Shown here piece by piece: positions 57,708 to 64,000 of a stretch of DNA of 64,000 bases. The notes under the pieces are model-generated. The model was not told where the DNA came from and searched no databases. It saw only the letters and a program-made list of their open reading frames with translations. Positions within the stretch are counted from its first letter, which is position 1. Each line of letters begins with the position of its first letter. Source of the DNA: Rhizobium esperanzae (lineage in GTDB: Bacteria > Pseudomonadota > Alphaproteobacteria > Rhizobiales > Rhizobiaceae); the NCBI RefSeq assembly GCF_014197615.1, contig NZ_JACIFY010000001.1:62001-126000 (forward strand). The letters are read 5' to 3'. Made by a program: the position numbers and the translations under genes.

Positions 57708-57732
57708 AACCAATTCCGGATCCGATCGTTCC
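57708..57732 (-). promoter_or_regulatory. EcfG-like promoter for the 75-aa protein
   Basis: On the minus strand GGAAC (57732-57728), 16 bases, then GGTT (57711-57708), matching the consensus except for the first, less strict, base of the -10. About 34 bases before the start at 57674. Confidence 0.55.
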
Positions 57733-57902
57733 GTCTGTGATTGCGTGACGTCTTCCGTTGCACCTCGGACGCGCTTCAGATCTCCAGCGTCTTTGTGGTC
57801 GACTGCACAATTTCGGACGGACGACTGCCTTTCCCAGATTTCCGTTTCGGAACCAAAAGCCTTCGCATTGAATTTGACTGCTGAGTCATCTCGGAGATCC
57901 TG

Positions 57903-58073
57903 ATGGACAAGACACCGAAGACGGCAATCCGCGGAATGACGTTGTACGTGCTGGCTCTTCTCGTCCTGGGCATTCTGGCGGGCGCTGTGTACACAATCTA
58001 CGGCCATCCCGGCGCTCCGTCGGAGCGGCCCGCGGCTGAAACGATTCCGGATAAGGCCGTGGCTCCGCAGTAA
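57903..58073 (+). CDS. 56-aa single-span membrane protein
   Basis: A 57-codon frame too short for most gene tracks. Basic N-terminus MDKTPKTAIRG, one hydrophobic helix (about residues 12-33: MTLYVLALLVLGILAGAVYT), then a Pro/Ala-rich soluble tail ending PDKAVAPQ. Sequence and TAA stop are clear. CGGAGATC six bases before the ATG is a good ribosome site. Function unknown; positioned divergently from the 75-aa protein. A weak GGAAC at 57849-57853 lies upstream, but its spacing gives no CGTT. Confidence 0.6.
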   Translation: MDKTPKTAIRGMTLYVLALLVLGILAGAVYTIYGHPGAPSERPAAETIPDKAVAPQ

Positions 58074-58367
58074 CAGTTCGGCTCAGTCAATTGACCGGTC
58101 GCCCTTCGAGAACAAGTGATGATCGGGAAAGGCGTGTGCTAGACCCGGCGCACACCCGGTCAGGTCGTGTTGAAGAGCCTGCGTTGATCGCAAAAGATCA
58201 GCAAGCGGCAACGAATATGGCTTTGGAAAGCAAGGCGGAAATCCTGTCGCAAGTCCTTCCAACCAGTAGAGAGCTCTAATTATAGGGGGAACAACCTGCG
58301 ACACCGAAATCGGTGCCGGGGTAACTCTGGAATATTGCGCAAGGCAGTCGGAGCAAAGGAGTTAGGG
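58074..58367. other. 294-bp gap before the FAD monooxygenase
   Basis: No convincing gene. A 62-codon frame from TTG 58091 lacks a ribosome site and recognisable family. AT-rich sequence TAATTATAGG near 58279 could be a -10 region. GGAAC at 58287 has no CGTT at the right spacing. Confidence 0.4.
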
Positions 58368-59861
58368 ATGAAAGAACATGCGGTCGTGATTTCAGGAGGA
58401 GGTCCGACGGGCCTGATGCTGGCGGGCGAGCTGGCCTTGGCGGGCATCGGCGTCGCGATCGTCGAACGCCGGCCGGACCAGGAGATTGTCGGTTCCCGGG
58501 CCGGCGGCTTGAGCGCTCGCACGCTCGAGGTTCTCGACCAGCGCGGTATCGTCGACCGGTTTCTCAAGGCAGGGCAGATCGCCCAGGTCACGGGATTTGC
58601 GGTGACGCGGCTGGATATCAGCGATTTCCCGACGCGGCACAATTACGGGCTGGCGTTGAGGCAAAAACATATCGAGCGCATTCTCGCCGGCTGGATCGAC
58701 GAACTGCCGGTGCCGATCTATCGCGGACTTGAATTGGCGGGTTTTGTGCAGGACGAGACAGGTGTCACCATCGAACTCTCCGACGGCGCCTCGCTCAGGG
58801 CAGGCTATCTCGTCGGCTGCGATGGCGGCCGCAGCCTGGTTCGCAAGATTGCCGGCATCGAGTTTCCGGGGTGGGACGCGACGATCAGCAACATTCTCGC
58901 CGAGGCCGAGATGGAAGAGGAGCCGCCGCTCGGTGTCCATCGCACGGCACTCGGCATGCATGCCTTCGGCCGGGAGGAATACGAAATCCGCGACGGCAAG
59001 GTGATCTTTGCCAGTGAAGGCCCGATCAACGTCATGGTGACGGAAAAGACCGCCGGCGGCACGGGCGAGCCGACGCTCGGCGATCTCAGGCAAGCGCTGA
59101 TTGCTGCATGCGGAACGGATTATGGCATCCATAGCCTCAAGTGGATTTCGAGGTTCACCGACATGTCGCGCCAGGCGGCAGCCTATCGCAAGGGCAGGGT
59201 GCTTCTCGCCGGCGATGCCGCCCACGTGCATTCTCCAGTCGGCGGGCAGGGCCTCAATACCGGCGTGCAGGATGCGGCGAATCTCGGCTGGAAGCTGGCT
59301 CAGGTGGTGAAAGGAATATCGCCGGAAAGCTTGCTCGACACCTATCACGCCGAGCGCCATCCCGTGGCCGCCCGTGTGTTGCGCACGACGATGGCGCAGG
59401 TTGCCTTGCAGCGCACCGACGATCGCACCGAAGCCCTGCGAGACATCATGTTGGAGCTGCTCGGCATGGAAGAGCCGCGCAAAAAGATTGCCGCGGAAAT
59501 GTCCGGGCTGGCGATCCACTACGACCTCGGCGAGGGGCATCCGCTGCTCGGCCGCCGCATGCCCGACCTTGAGCTGGTCACATCGGATGGTTGCCTGCGT
59601 GTCTATACGCTGCTGAAAAATGCGCAGCCGATGCTCCTCAATCTCGGCGCGCCCGGCAGCCTCGACATCACCCCGTGGTCAGGCCGCATCCGGTCGGTTG
59701 ACGCCAGCTATGACGGGCCATGGGAGCTGCCGGCGATCGGTGCTGTTTCGGCGCCCACCGCCGTCCTGATCCGGCCAGACGGCTATGTCGCGTGGGTGGG
59801 CGACGGCTCGCAGGATGGTCTGCGCGAGGCGATGAAGACCTGGTTCGGACCGCCCGGCTAA
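58368..59861 (+). CDS. FAD-dependent monooxygenase (phenol/aromatic-hydroxylase type)
   Basis: 497 aa. FAD-binding Gly motif VVISGGGPTGLMLAGELAL (residues ~6-24), GCDGGRSLVRKIAG (near 150-163), and the DG/GD motif GDAAHVHSPVGGQGLNTGVQDAANLGWKLA (near 282-311). The C-terminal ~100 residues (SDGCLRVYTLLKNAQPMLL) form the thioredoxin-like extension of PheA/TfdB-type and polyketide tailoring enzymes. Substrate unknown. ATG 58368 has AGGAGTTAGGG upstream. It stands alone and is not linked to known ring-cleavage genes here. Confidence 0.83.
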   Translation: MKEHAVVISGGGPTGLMLAGELALAGIGVAIVERRPDQEIVGSRAGGLSARTLEVLDQRGIVDRFLKAGQIAQVTGFAVTRLDISDFPTRHNYGLALRQKHIERILAGWIDELPVPIYRGLELAGFVQDETGVTIELSDGASLRAGYLVGCDGGRSLVRKIAGIEFPGWDATISNILAEAEMEEEPPLGVHRTALGMHAFGREEYEIRDGKVIFASEGPINVMVTEKTAGGTGEPTLGDLRQALIAACGTDYGIHSLKWISRFTDMSRQAAAYRKGRVLLAGDAAHVHSPVGGQGLNTGVQDAANLGWKLAQVVKGISPESLLDTYHAERHPVAARVLRTTMAQVALQRTDDRTEALRDIMLELLGMEEPRKKIAAEMSGLAIHYDLGEGHPLLGRRMPDLELVTSDGCLRVYTLLKNAQPMLLNLGAPGSLDITPWSGRIRSVDASYDGPWELPAIGAVSAPTAVLIRPDGYVAWVGDGSQDGLREAMKTWFGPPG

Positions 59862-59879
59862 AAGCTGGAAAAGTCGATT

Positions 59880-60614
59880 CTAGGCGGCAAGCGAAATCGA
59901 ACCGCATTCCAAAACCGTCTCGGCCTCCGGCATCGGTTTGCCGCGGCGTTCCCACGTCCGGCGGCTGATGCCGAATGCCTCCCATGGGCACGCCGTGCTG
60001 AAGGAATTGGCGATATAGTCGGCCCTGGGGGCCGCGCCTGCGGCGCGGCGTTGCTCCTCCTTCCGGCTCCGGTCCCGCTGCCGCCGCTTTTCCTTTTGCA
60101 GTTGCGCTCTTTTCCGCTTCGGCACGTCGAAGGCGCCGATCGTGCGGATATCGAGGGCGCATCGTTCAGCGTAGCTCACATGCAGAGCGTGACCGAGCGC
60201 GTCGGCCGACAAGGGAGAAAAACGCACCTTCGTCCGCTCGTAGATGATTTCTTCTATGCAGGCTTTGCCGGCCCATGGGAGCCATCGCGCCGACCAGCCG
60301 AGAACCACCTCGGCAAACTCTTGCCGGAACTCGACAAGCGCGAGGCCGGCGATCACTTCGACATAGATCAATGCGTCATCGGCCTCGGGCACGATCGCCC
60401 CGTGGCGATGCCTGATCAATCTTTCGATCTCGCGCATCCGGCCGTGGAAATGGCTCCAGCGGCCACCCCGCACGCGGCGCTGAACGGCCTTGTAACCCAG
60501 CAGACAGTCGCCGAGCTTGATTGCCGTCACATCCCGGGAAAACCCCTCCGGCCGATCTGCTTTTGCAGCTTCATTCCTGGTTTGAGTGGCTTCATTTGCG
60601 CCAAGACGGTCCAT
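59880..60614 (-). CDS. Orphan protein with putative C-terminal helix-turn-helix
   Basis: 244 aa. The C-terminal segment ADYIANSFSTACPWEAFGIS then RRTWERRGKPMP (near residues ~200-232) has an HTH-like look, resembling short DNA-binding motifs of rhizobial plasmid proteins. A basic region KRKRAQLQKEKRRQRDRSRKEEQRR (near 170-195) precedes it. No enzymatic motif seen. ATG 60614 has GAGGA seven bases before; longer frames reach 60704. Possibly a nucleic-acid-binding protein of mobile origin. Convergent with the FAD monooxygenase, 18 bp away. Confidence 0.5.
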   Translation of the reverse strand: MDRLGANEATQTRNEAAKADRPEGFSRDVTAIKLGDCLLGYKAVQRRVRGGRWSHFHGRMREIERLIRHRHGAIVPEADDALIYVEVIAGLALVEFRQEFAEVVLGWSARWLPWAGKACIEEIIYERTKVRFSPLSADALGHALHVSYAERCALDIRTIGAFDVPKRKRAQLQKEKRRQRDRSRKEEQRRAAGAAPRADYIANSFSTACPWEAFGISRRTWERRGKPMPEAETVLECGSISLAA

Positions 60615-61002
60615 CGATTTTCCTCGCAATCGGCCCAGGGAGAAGCCGAAACGCGTGACCATAAAGGACGTCGAGGGGGGTGATGTAGGCCATCCGCACG
60701 TCATTTTGTGGATTATCGACGAAACGGATATCAGCTGGAGACTGACGCTATCTCCATAGATCAGAGAGCGGGCGGAGATGCTTGTCCGCGACGACGGACT
60801 GAGTGCCGCAAATGCTTCGCTTGTGCAGGGCGTTCATGACCCCCACACGTGGTTCTTCTCGGTCAGCTGCGGCAGCCTATGGCCGGGCCATGCCGCTCCG
60901 CATCTTAATCGATCCGCCGGTGTTGAGAGTCTCGTCCATTTGCTTGCGGCAGGGAGCAAGGATCGGTCGAGCCGCCACGATTTACATCAGCAGCGTCTTT
61001 AC
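60615..61002. other. 388-bp gap right of the orphan protein gene
   Basis: No supported gene. A 144-codon plus-strand frame (60778-61212) has no ribosome site or family and runs across the real minus-strand microprotein gene. I see no terminator or known repeat. Confidence 0.4.
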
Positions 61003-61077
61003 TCAGCGAAAGCCGAAGAAACTCAAAATCGCGAGCACGATAACGACAGCGCCGACAAGCCAGATCAAATTGTTCAT
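61003..61077 (-). CDS. 24-aa hydrophobic membrane microprotein
   Basis: 24 codons plus stop: the protein starts MNNLIWLVGAVVIVLAILSF and ends in FGFR. It is almost entirely one membrane helix with an Arg anchor. AGGAG lies 11 bases before the ATG, and an exact EcfG-type promoter is 50-74 bp upstream. Similar tiny proteins with a final FFGLR/FGFR occur in rhizobial genomes in my memory. Confidence is moderate because the frame is so short. Confidence 0.6.
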   Translation of the reverse strand: MNNLIWLVGAVVIVLAILSFFGFR

Positions 61078-61126
61078 TGGGAACCGTTCTCCTATTTGAA
61101 TCGAGCCAACTGTGACCCGTTTATTC

Positions 61127-61151
61127 AACGGCGGCGCGGGCTTGCAGTTCC
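61127..61151 (-). promoter_or_regulatory. EcfG-type promoter of the 24-aa microprotein
   Basis: On the minus strand GGAAC (61151-61147), 16 bases, CGTT (61130-61127): an exact match to the EcfG consensus. The predicted transcript would have a leader of about 40-45 bases. Confidence 0.75.
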
Positions 61152-61205
61152 CTGCGGCCCGGCCTTCTCAGCCAATGCTGAACGAATATCGGGCGCCTGC
61201 GCCCA

Positions 61206-61388
61206 TCAGTAACTGCAGGAGCGAGCGTTGCCCGGCCTGAATCCACCAGCACATGCCGGGTTTATCGATGTATCCCGCTGATATTGAAAATCTTCGCGAT
61301 TGGACTTGCCGGGCGTGGTGCAGGAAGACGTGATCGCAGACACACCGATCAGCGCCCCGGCAGCGATAAATGTCAGAAATCGGTTCAT
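61206..61388 (-). CDS. 60-aa exported protein with signal peptide (putative lipoprotein)
   Basis: 60 aa. N-terminal signal MNRFLTFIAAGALIGVSAIT with SSC at residues 21-23, close to but not a perfect lipobox. The remaining ~37 residues hold two more Cys (Cys46, Cys58). AGGGAGA lies six bases before the ATG. Function unknown. It is near the microprotein gene, with which it could be co-transcribed on the minus strand, though no EcfG promoter is seen upstream. Confidence 0.6.
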   Translation of the reverse strand: MNRFLTFIAAGALIGVSAITSSCTTPGKSNREDFQYQRDTSINPACAGGFRPGNARSCSY

Positions 61389-61728
61389 CTGGGCTCTCCC
61401 TTGTGAGGTTATCTGGACCGTAATCTACCATGCCGTCACCAGCCTACAGGAAAACTTCCGGCGCGCTTGATCACGCTAAAACGGCAGCCTTCCGGGCGAC
61501 ATGCATCGGCTGATCCGAACACGTGTGCAATTGACCGGCCAATCTCAGCTGTAGAGCGTGAGCCTCGATCGCTGATCGATTCACTCAAGATAATCTGATC
61601 GAGTTATTCTGTCATTATGGAAGTAGTGTCGCAGGCATTCGGTCATATTTGGCCGATTTTGTCTTGAATGAATTGAAGTTTTTTAGTAATATTACCCCAT
61701 AAAAAAGTAATATAAATGGGAGGATACT
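61389..61728. other. 340-bp divergent gap before the first DUF982 gene
   Basis: No gene supported. The last ~50 bp are AT-rich with TAGTAATATTAC (a palindromic core) and end in GGGAGGA before the ATG at 61729. AT-richness suggests a promoter region for DUF982. Confidence 0.4.
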
Positions 61729-62022
61729 ATGACGGAAACTCGGTTTGATCCGGTTTTGCTTCATCGTCAACATTTCATCGCTGAGATCACATGCCTCGAT
61801 GAAATCTTCGATTTTCTGGATGAATGGCCACAGGACAAACGGGGTCTGGCGTATGACACGCTGTTGAAGGCATGCCGAGATACGGCCAGCGGCCGTTTCC
61901 CGCTGAGCGCTGCGCGCGAGAATTTCCGACGTTTCCTGAAAATGTCGGGGGTGCTTGCCAAGGTCGAGGGTGCCCCCAAATTCGAGCAACTGATGGGCGA
62001 TCGAAATATCGGCAATGCTTGA
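61729..62022 (+). CDS. DUF982 family protein (first copy)
   Basis: 97 aa. DUF982 pattern: hydrophobic helix, WP pair and Ala/Cys positions in IFDFLDEWPQDKRGLAYDTLLKACRDTASG (residues ~27-56), then SAARENFRRFL. DUF982 is a family expanded in Rhizobiaceae with unknown function. The ribosome site is GGGAGGA. A second copy is at 63537. A perfect 17-bp inverted repeat starts seven bases after its stop. Confidence 0.78.
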   Translation: MTETRFDPVLLHRQHFIAEITCLDEIFDFLDEWPQDKRGLAYDTLLKACRDTASGRFPLSAARENFRRFLKMSGVLAKVEGAPKFEQLMGDRNIGNA

Positions 62023-62029
62023 TCAACGA

Positions 62030-62075
62030 ATGTCGTTACCGCAAAATTGTGCCGCGTTTTTTGCGGTAACGACAT
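62030..62075. repeat. Perfect 17-bp inverted repeat after the DUF982 gene
   Basis: ATGTCGTTACCGCAAAA (62030-62046) and TTTTGCGGTAACGACAT (62059-62075) are perfect complements around a 12-nt loop. No T run follows on either side. It could be an element end, a transcript-stabilising stem or a protein-binding palindrome. Confidence 0.75.
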
Positions 62076-62148
62076 GCTGGACAAGAACGACCTCAAGCGC
62101 GAGGGGCGAGCCTGAAAGATCGCGACGCGCGTGAGATGGAAATAGGCA

Positions 62149-62189
62149 AGAACGCGCCGTCACATCCTGTGCGGCGCGTTCTGGTTTTT
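62149..62189 (+). terminator. Rho-independent terminator
   Basis: AGAACGCGCCG (62149-62159) pairs with CGGCGCGTTCT (62172-62182); CACA and TGTG extend the loop pairing. GGTTTTTA follows. It is 126 bp after the first DUF982 stop, on the plus strand. Confidence 0.75.
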
Positions 62190-62280
62190 ATGCCGCTTGC
62201 CCGCTGGACGCCTATTTCTTCGCCGCAGCCTGCGCGGCAAACCTTCTGCCGGAGGCGGATGGCGATCCGCTCGGCGCATT

Positions 62281-63105
62281 TCAGGCAAGGCCGCCATTCC
62301 AGTCGCATCGGAACACCAGCACCGGCTTCGCAAAGCCCTTGAGGCGCCGGCGTGAGGCGTGACCGAAGAGATCGGCGGCGCCATATTCCCGAAAGATATT
62401 CTCCGAAACGAGGATCTGGTCGCTGGCGGCGGCCGCGCAGAGGCGCGCCGCAAGCTGTACGGTCGAGCCGAAAAGGTCGTTGCTGTCCTCGACCGGCTCG
62501 CCGCAATCCAGCCCGATGCGGATATGGATCGGCTCGGTGTTTCCGCCGTTGTAACGCTTGAATTCCTGCTGGATCGTCATGGCGCATTCGACTGCGGCCG
62601 TTGTGGCGGAAAAGGCGGCCATGATGCCGTCGCCGGTATGCTTCACTTCCCGGCCTGACGTTTGCCCGAGGCATCGACGCACGATCGCATCATGGGCCCG
62701 CACCATTTCGGTTCCGATGCGGTCGCCGAGCCGCGCCGTCATCTCCGTCGATCCGACGATGTCGGTAAAGAGGATTGCCCGGTGACCGGGATCCACGTCG
62801 GCCAAGGATTGGCCGGGCGCCGGCTCCGGGTCATGAATTCGTCCGAGAAAAGCTTCGACCGCAGACAGGGCGACCTCGACGATCTCGCCGGCAACGAAGC
62901 CGTGCGCCTCGCGATGCACGCATTGGGCGGTTTCCATGTCGGGCGCATCCACGAGACAGAAGGCGGTCCCGCGCCGCTGGTCGAACCAATAGGTGAGAAA
63001 CTTGACGCCGTAGCGATCCTGAATGTCGAGATCCATGCGATGCGCCCGGGCAACATCGGCCGCCGACGTTCCCTCGAGAAAGTGCCGGTCCATGAAGATA
63101 GGCAT
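62281..63105 (-). CDS. DUF4242 plus class III adenylate/guanylate cyclase protein
   Basis: 274 aa. Residues 1-~85 (MPIFMDRHFLEGTSAADVARAH and VKFLTYWFDQRRGTAFCLVD) match the SCO4226/DUF4242 nickel-binding-type fold. Residues ~105-265 are a class III nucleotide cyclase: metal Asp in AILFTDIVGST, the purine-specifying Lys and second metal Asp in VKHTGDGIMAAF, and STVQLAARL where the transition-state Asn is usually N but here reads Q. The final domain looks full length. ATG 63105 begins the family N-terminus; the longer frame to 63132 adds nine residues. Confidence 0.75.
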   Translation of the reverse strand: MPIFMDRHFLEGTSAADVARAHRMDLDIQDRYGVKFLTYWFDQRRGTAFCLVDAPDMETAQCVHREAHGFVAGEIVEVALSAVEAFLGRIHDPEPAPGQSLADVDPGHRAILFTDIVGSTEMTARLGDRIGTEMVRAHDAIVRRCLGQTSGREVKHTGDGIMAAFSATTAAVECAMTIQQEFKRYNGGNTEPIHIRIGLDCGEPVEDSNDLFGSTVQLAARLCAAAASDQILVSENIFREYGAADLFGHASRRRLKGFAKPVLVFRCDWNGGLA

Positions 63106-63536
63106 CGCGCGCCCCCAGATCCGCCGGTGCAAGAGGCGGCATTCTACGATCTGGATGCGCCTTCGTCCACCTTTGAGACAATCAAGAGGCGATCGTTAAG
63201 GCTGTTACATTGAGAAAATCCTATGAGTTGCTGTAAATCCCATAGAATACGAAAGGAATGGTTGTGTTTTAATCAGTGTGATTTGCATGGAAGCCCGATA
63301 TTTACCATAATCGGCCGTTTAAAGACTAGCCATGGGTTGTCGTGGCTATTCGGGAAGCTTCAGGCGTTCCACCGTCTCAAGCGCCTGTCGGAACCTGGAG
63401 GGATGAAGAGCTGCGTCTGTCATGGTCCATCTCAGCAGCATCAAAGCCGCAGGCCGGCAGGTGAGGCGGCCCGCCGACGGCACGAATATTGCATCGCACC
63501 CCATAAGCCCACCAAAACTGGAAAAGCTGTAGCAAA
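63106..63536. other. 431-bp gap before the second DUF982 gene
   Basis: No supported gene. The 105-codon plus frame at 63223 and the 68-codon minus frame at 63346-63552 lack ribosome sites and family resemblance. GGAAC at 63392 has no CGTT at EcfG spacing. Confidence 0.4.
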
Positions 63537-63794
63537 GTGAAACAGACGGCAAACTTTCGACCGGTCGGATTGGCCTCCATGGGGCTCGGCCATTATGCCG
63601 TCGTTAACTCTGTTTGGGATGCCGCGCGCACGCTGCTGCACGACTGGCCGGTCGATGACGGCGAAGAATATTTCGAAGCCGTAAAGTCATGCCTGGATGC
63701 GATTATCGGCGATCTCCAGCCGGATGAGGTGCGGGCATCCTTCATCCGGGCCGCACAGGAAGCCGGCATCGCCGTCATCGAAGCCGCGGATTGA
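63537..63794 (+). CDS. DUF982 family protein (second copy)
   Basis: 85 aa from GTG 63537, or 71 aa from ATG 63579 (MGLGHYAVV). The DUF982 pattern is clear in VWDAARTLLHDWPVDDGEEYFEAVKSCLDAIIG and the EVRASFIRAAQEAG helix. It diverges from the copy at 61729. Start undecided: neither has a strong ribosome site, though the first fits family length. Confidence 0.72.
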   Translation: MKQTANFRPVGLASMGLGHYAVVNSVWDAARTLLHDWPVDDGEEYFEAVKSCLDAIIGDLQPDEVRASFIRAAQEAGIAVIEAAD

Positions 63795-63874
63795 GCGCCC
63801 GCCGCCTTTTCGACGAGAACCTTCGGCCTGTCGATCAAGTCCGAACCATCCATCCCAAGCCGATCACCCCCGTC

Positions 63875-63902
63875 TTGACATTTCCGGCTGACAGTCTAAA
63901 TT
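63875..63902 (+). promoter_or_regulatory. Strong sigma-70-type promoter for the right-edge gene
   Basis: TTGACA (63875-63880), 16-bp spacer, TAAATT (63897-63902). The predicted start is about 25 bp before the ATG at 63932. Confidence 0.7.
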
Positions 63903-63931
63903 AGAACAAAGCAGGAACATTGGAGATGGTC

Positions 63932-64000
63932 ATGACGCATACGGAACAAGTGATCGCCAACGCCCTAGCCCTTGTCGAAGCGTCTCGTGCCGCGCGCGAG
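63932..64000 (+). CDS. Start of an unrecognised gene, cut by the window edge
   Basis: 23 codons are visible: MTHTEQVIANALALVEASRA and on to AARE. GGAG is six bases before the ATG. The amphipathic helix looks coding, but no family can be called from this length. Confidence 0.5.
   Translation, partial: MTHTEQVIANALALVEASRAARE

Noticed and set aside
57849..57875. EcfG promoter before the 56-aa gene
   Set aside because: GGAAC at 57849-57853 is followed only by AATT at the -10 distance; two of four bases match, which is too weak.
58091..58279. 62-codon frame from TTG ahead of the monooxygenase
   Set aside because: No ribosome site or family; start codon uncertain.
58287..58310. EcfG promoter before the FAD monooxygenase
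   Set aside because: GGAAC is present, but no CGTT or TT lies at 16-19 bases.
60778..61212. 144-codon plus-strand frame
   Set aside because: Lies across the better supported 24-aa minus-strand gene and its promoter, and has no ribosome site or family.
63223..63540. 105-codon plus frame and 68-codon minus frame near 63346-63552
   Set aside because: No ribosome site; composition irregular; no recognisable family.
55960..64000. Integrated island bounded by duplicated tRNA-Lys ends
   Set aside because: No second copy of the tRNA 3' end, integrase or transposase was seen in the window.

Overview
The window looks like a chromosomal segment of a Rhizobium of the R. etli / R. leguminosarum type. 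This is inferred from gene order and signals, not from a database search. The genes are GC-rich with strong G/C third positions. The order rpsB-tsf-pyrH-frr-uppS-cdsA-rseP-bamA-lpxD-fabZ-lpxA-lpxI-lpxB, the PDH operon with a lipoylated E1 beta, the nifR3(dusB)-ntrBC / ntrYX-dat-hfq-hflX-mazG block, the ispDF fusion, a GAAC-N7-GAAC SOS box at lexA, an EcfG-type stress promoter class and a RIME-like palindromic repeat all fit that group.

Layout. 14-1737: a two-gene unit encoding an XpaC-like membrane protein and a Tat-like exported protein. 1924-15155: a long housekeeping run for translation factors (rpsB, tsf, frr), UMP kinase, isoprenoid carrier and phospholipid synthesis (uppS, cdsA), site-2 protease, outer-membrane assembly (bamA) and the lipid A pathway. 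15184-19896: gltA on the minus strand, then comEC converging on lexA. 20093-23703: a glyoxalase-fold protein, kdsA, eno and a FtsB/DivIC-like protein. 23848-31995: the pyruvate dehydrogenase operon pdhA-pdhB-pdhC-[SGNH hydrolase-GNAT]-lpdA, two GlsB-type membrane proteins and lipA. 32182-34960: a small kinase-like NTPase, a COQ10/RatA protein, and cinA-ispDF on the minus strand. 35103-46874: nitrogen regulation (dusB, ntrB, ntrC, an inserted aldo/keto reductase, ntrY, ntrX), then dat, hfq and hflX. 46880-55749: a RIME-like repeat, mazG, a deaminase, the siroheme/sulfite reduction unit cysG-DUF2849-cysI-DUF934, a UbiH-like hydroxylase, an AEC transporter and ccdA.

From tRNA-Lys(UUU) at 55960-56035 to the right edge the character changes to an accessory, gene-sparse zone. 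It holds tiny membrane or stress proteins (CsbD, 75-aa, 56-aa and 24-aa proteins, a 60-aa exported protein), two DUF982 paralogues, a DUF4242-adenylate cyclase fusion, an FAD monooxygenase, an orphan protein with a putative C-terminal helix-turn-helix, strong inverted repeats, and a partial gene at the right edge.

Most interesting observations. (1) Three EcfG-type general-stress promoters (GGAAC-N16/17-CGTT or near match) sit in front of tiny genes in the post-tRNA zone, including a 24-aa membrane microprotein. (2) NtrX lacks the GAFTGA loop needed to engage sigma-54, whereas NtrC nearby has it. (3) A 9-bp inverted repeat can pair with the Shine-Dalgarno of pdhA. (4) A perfect 17-bp inverted repeat directly follows a DUF982 gene. 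(5) Two exact DnaA boxes plus a degenerate third lie at 11-bp spacing in the 640-bp gap after ntrC. No CRISPR array, transposase or rRNA was seen.
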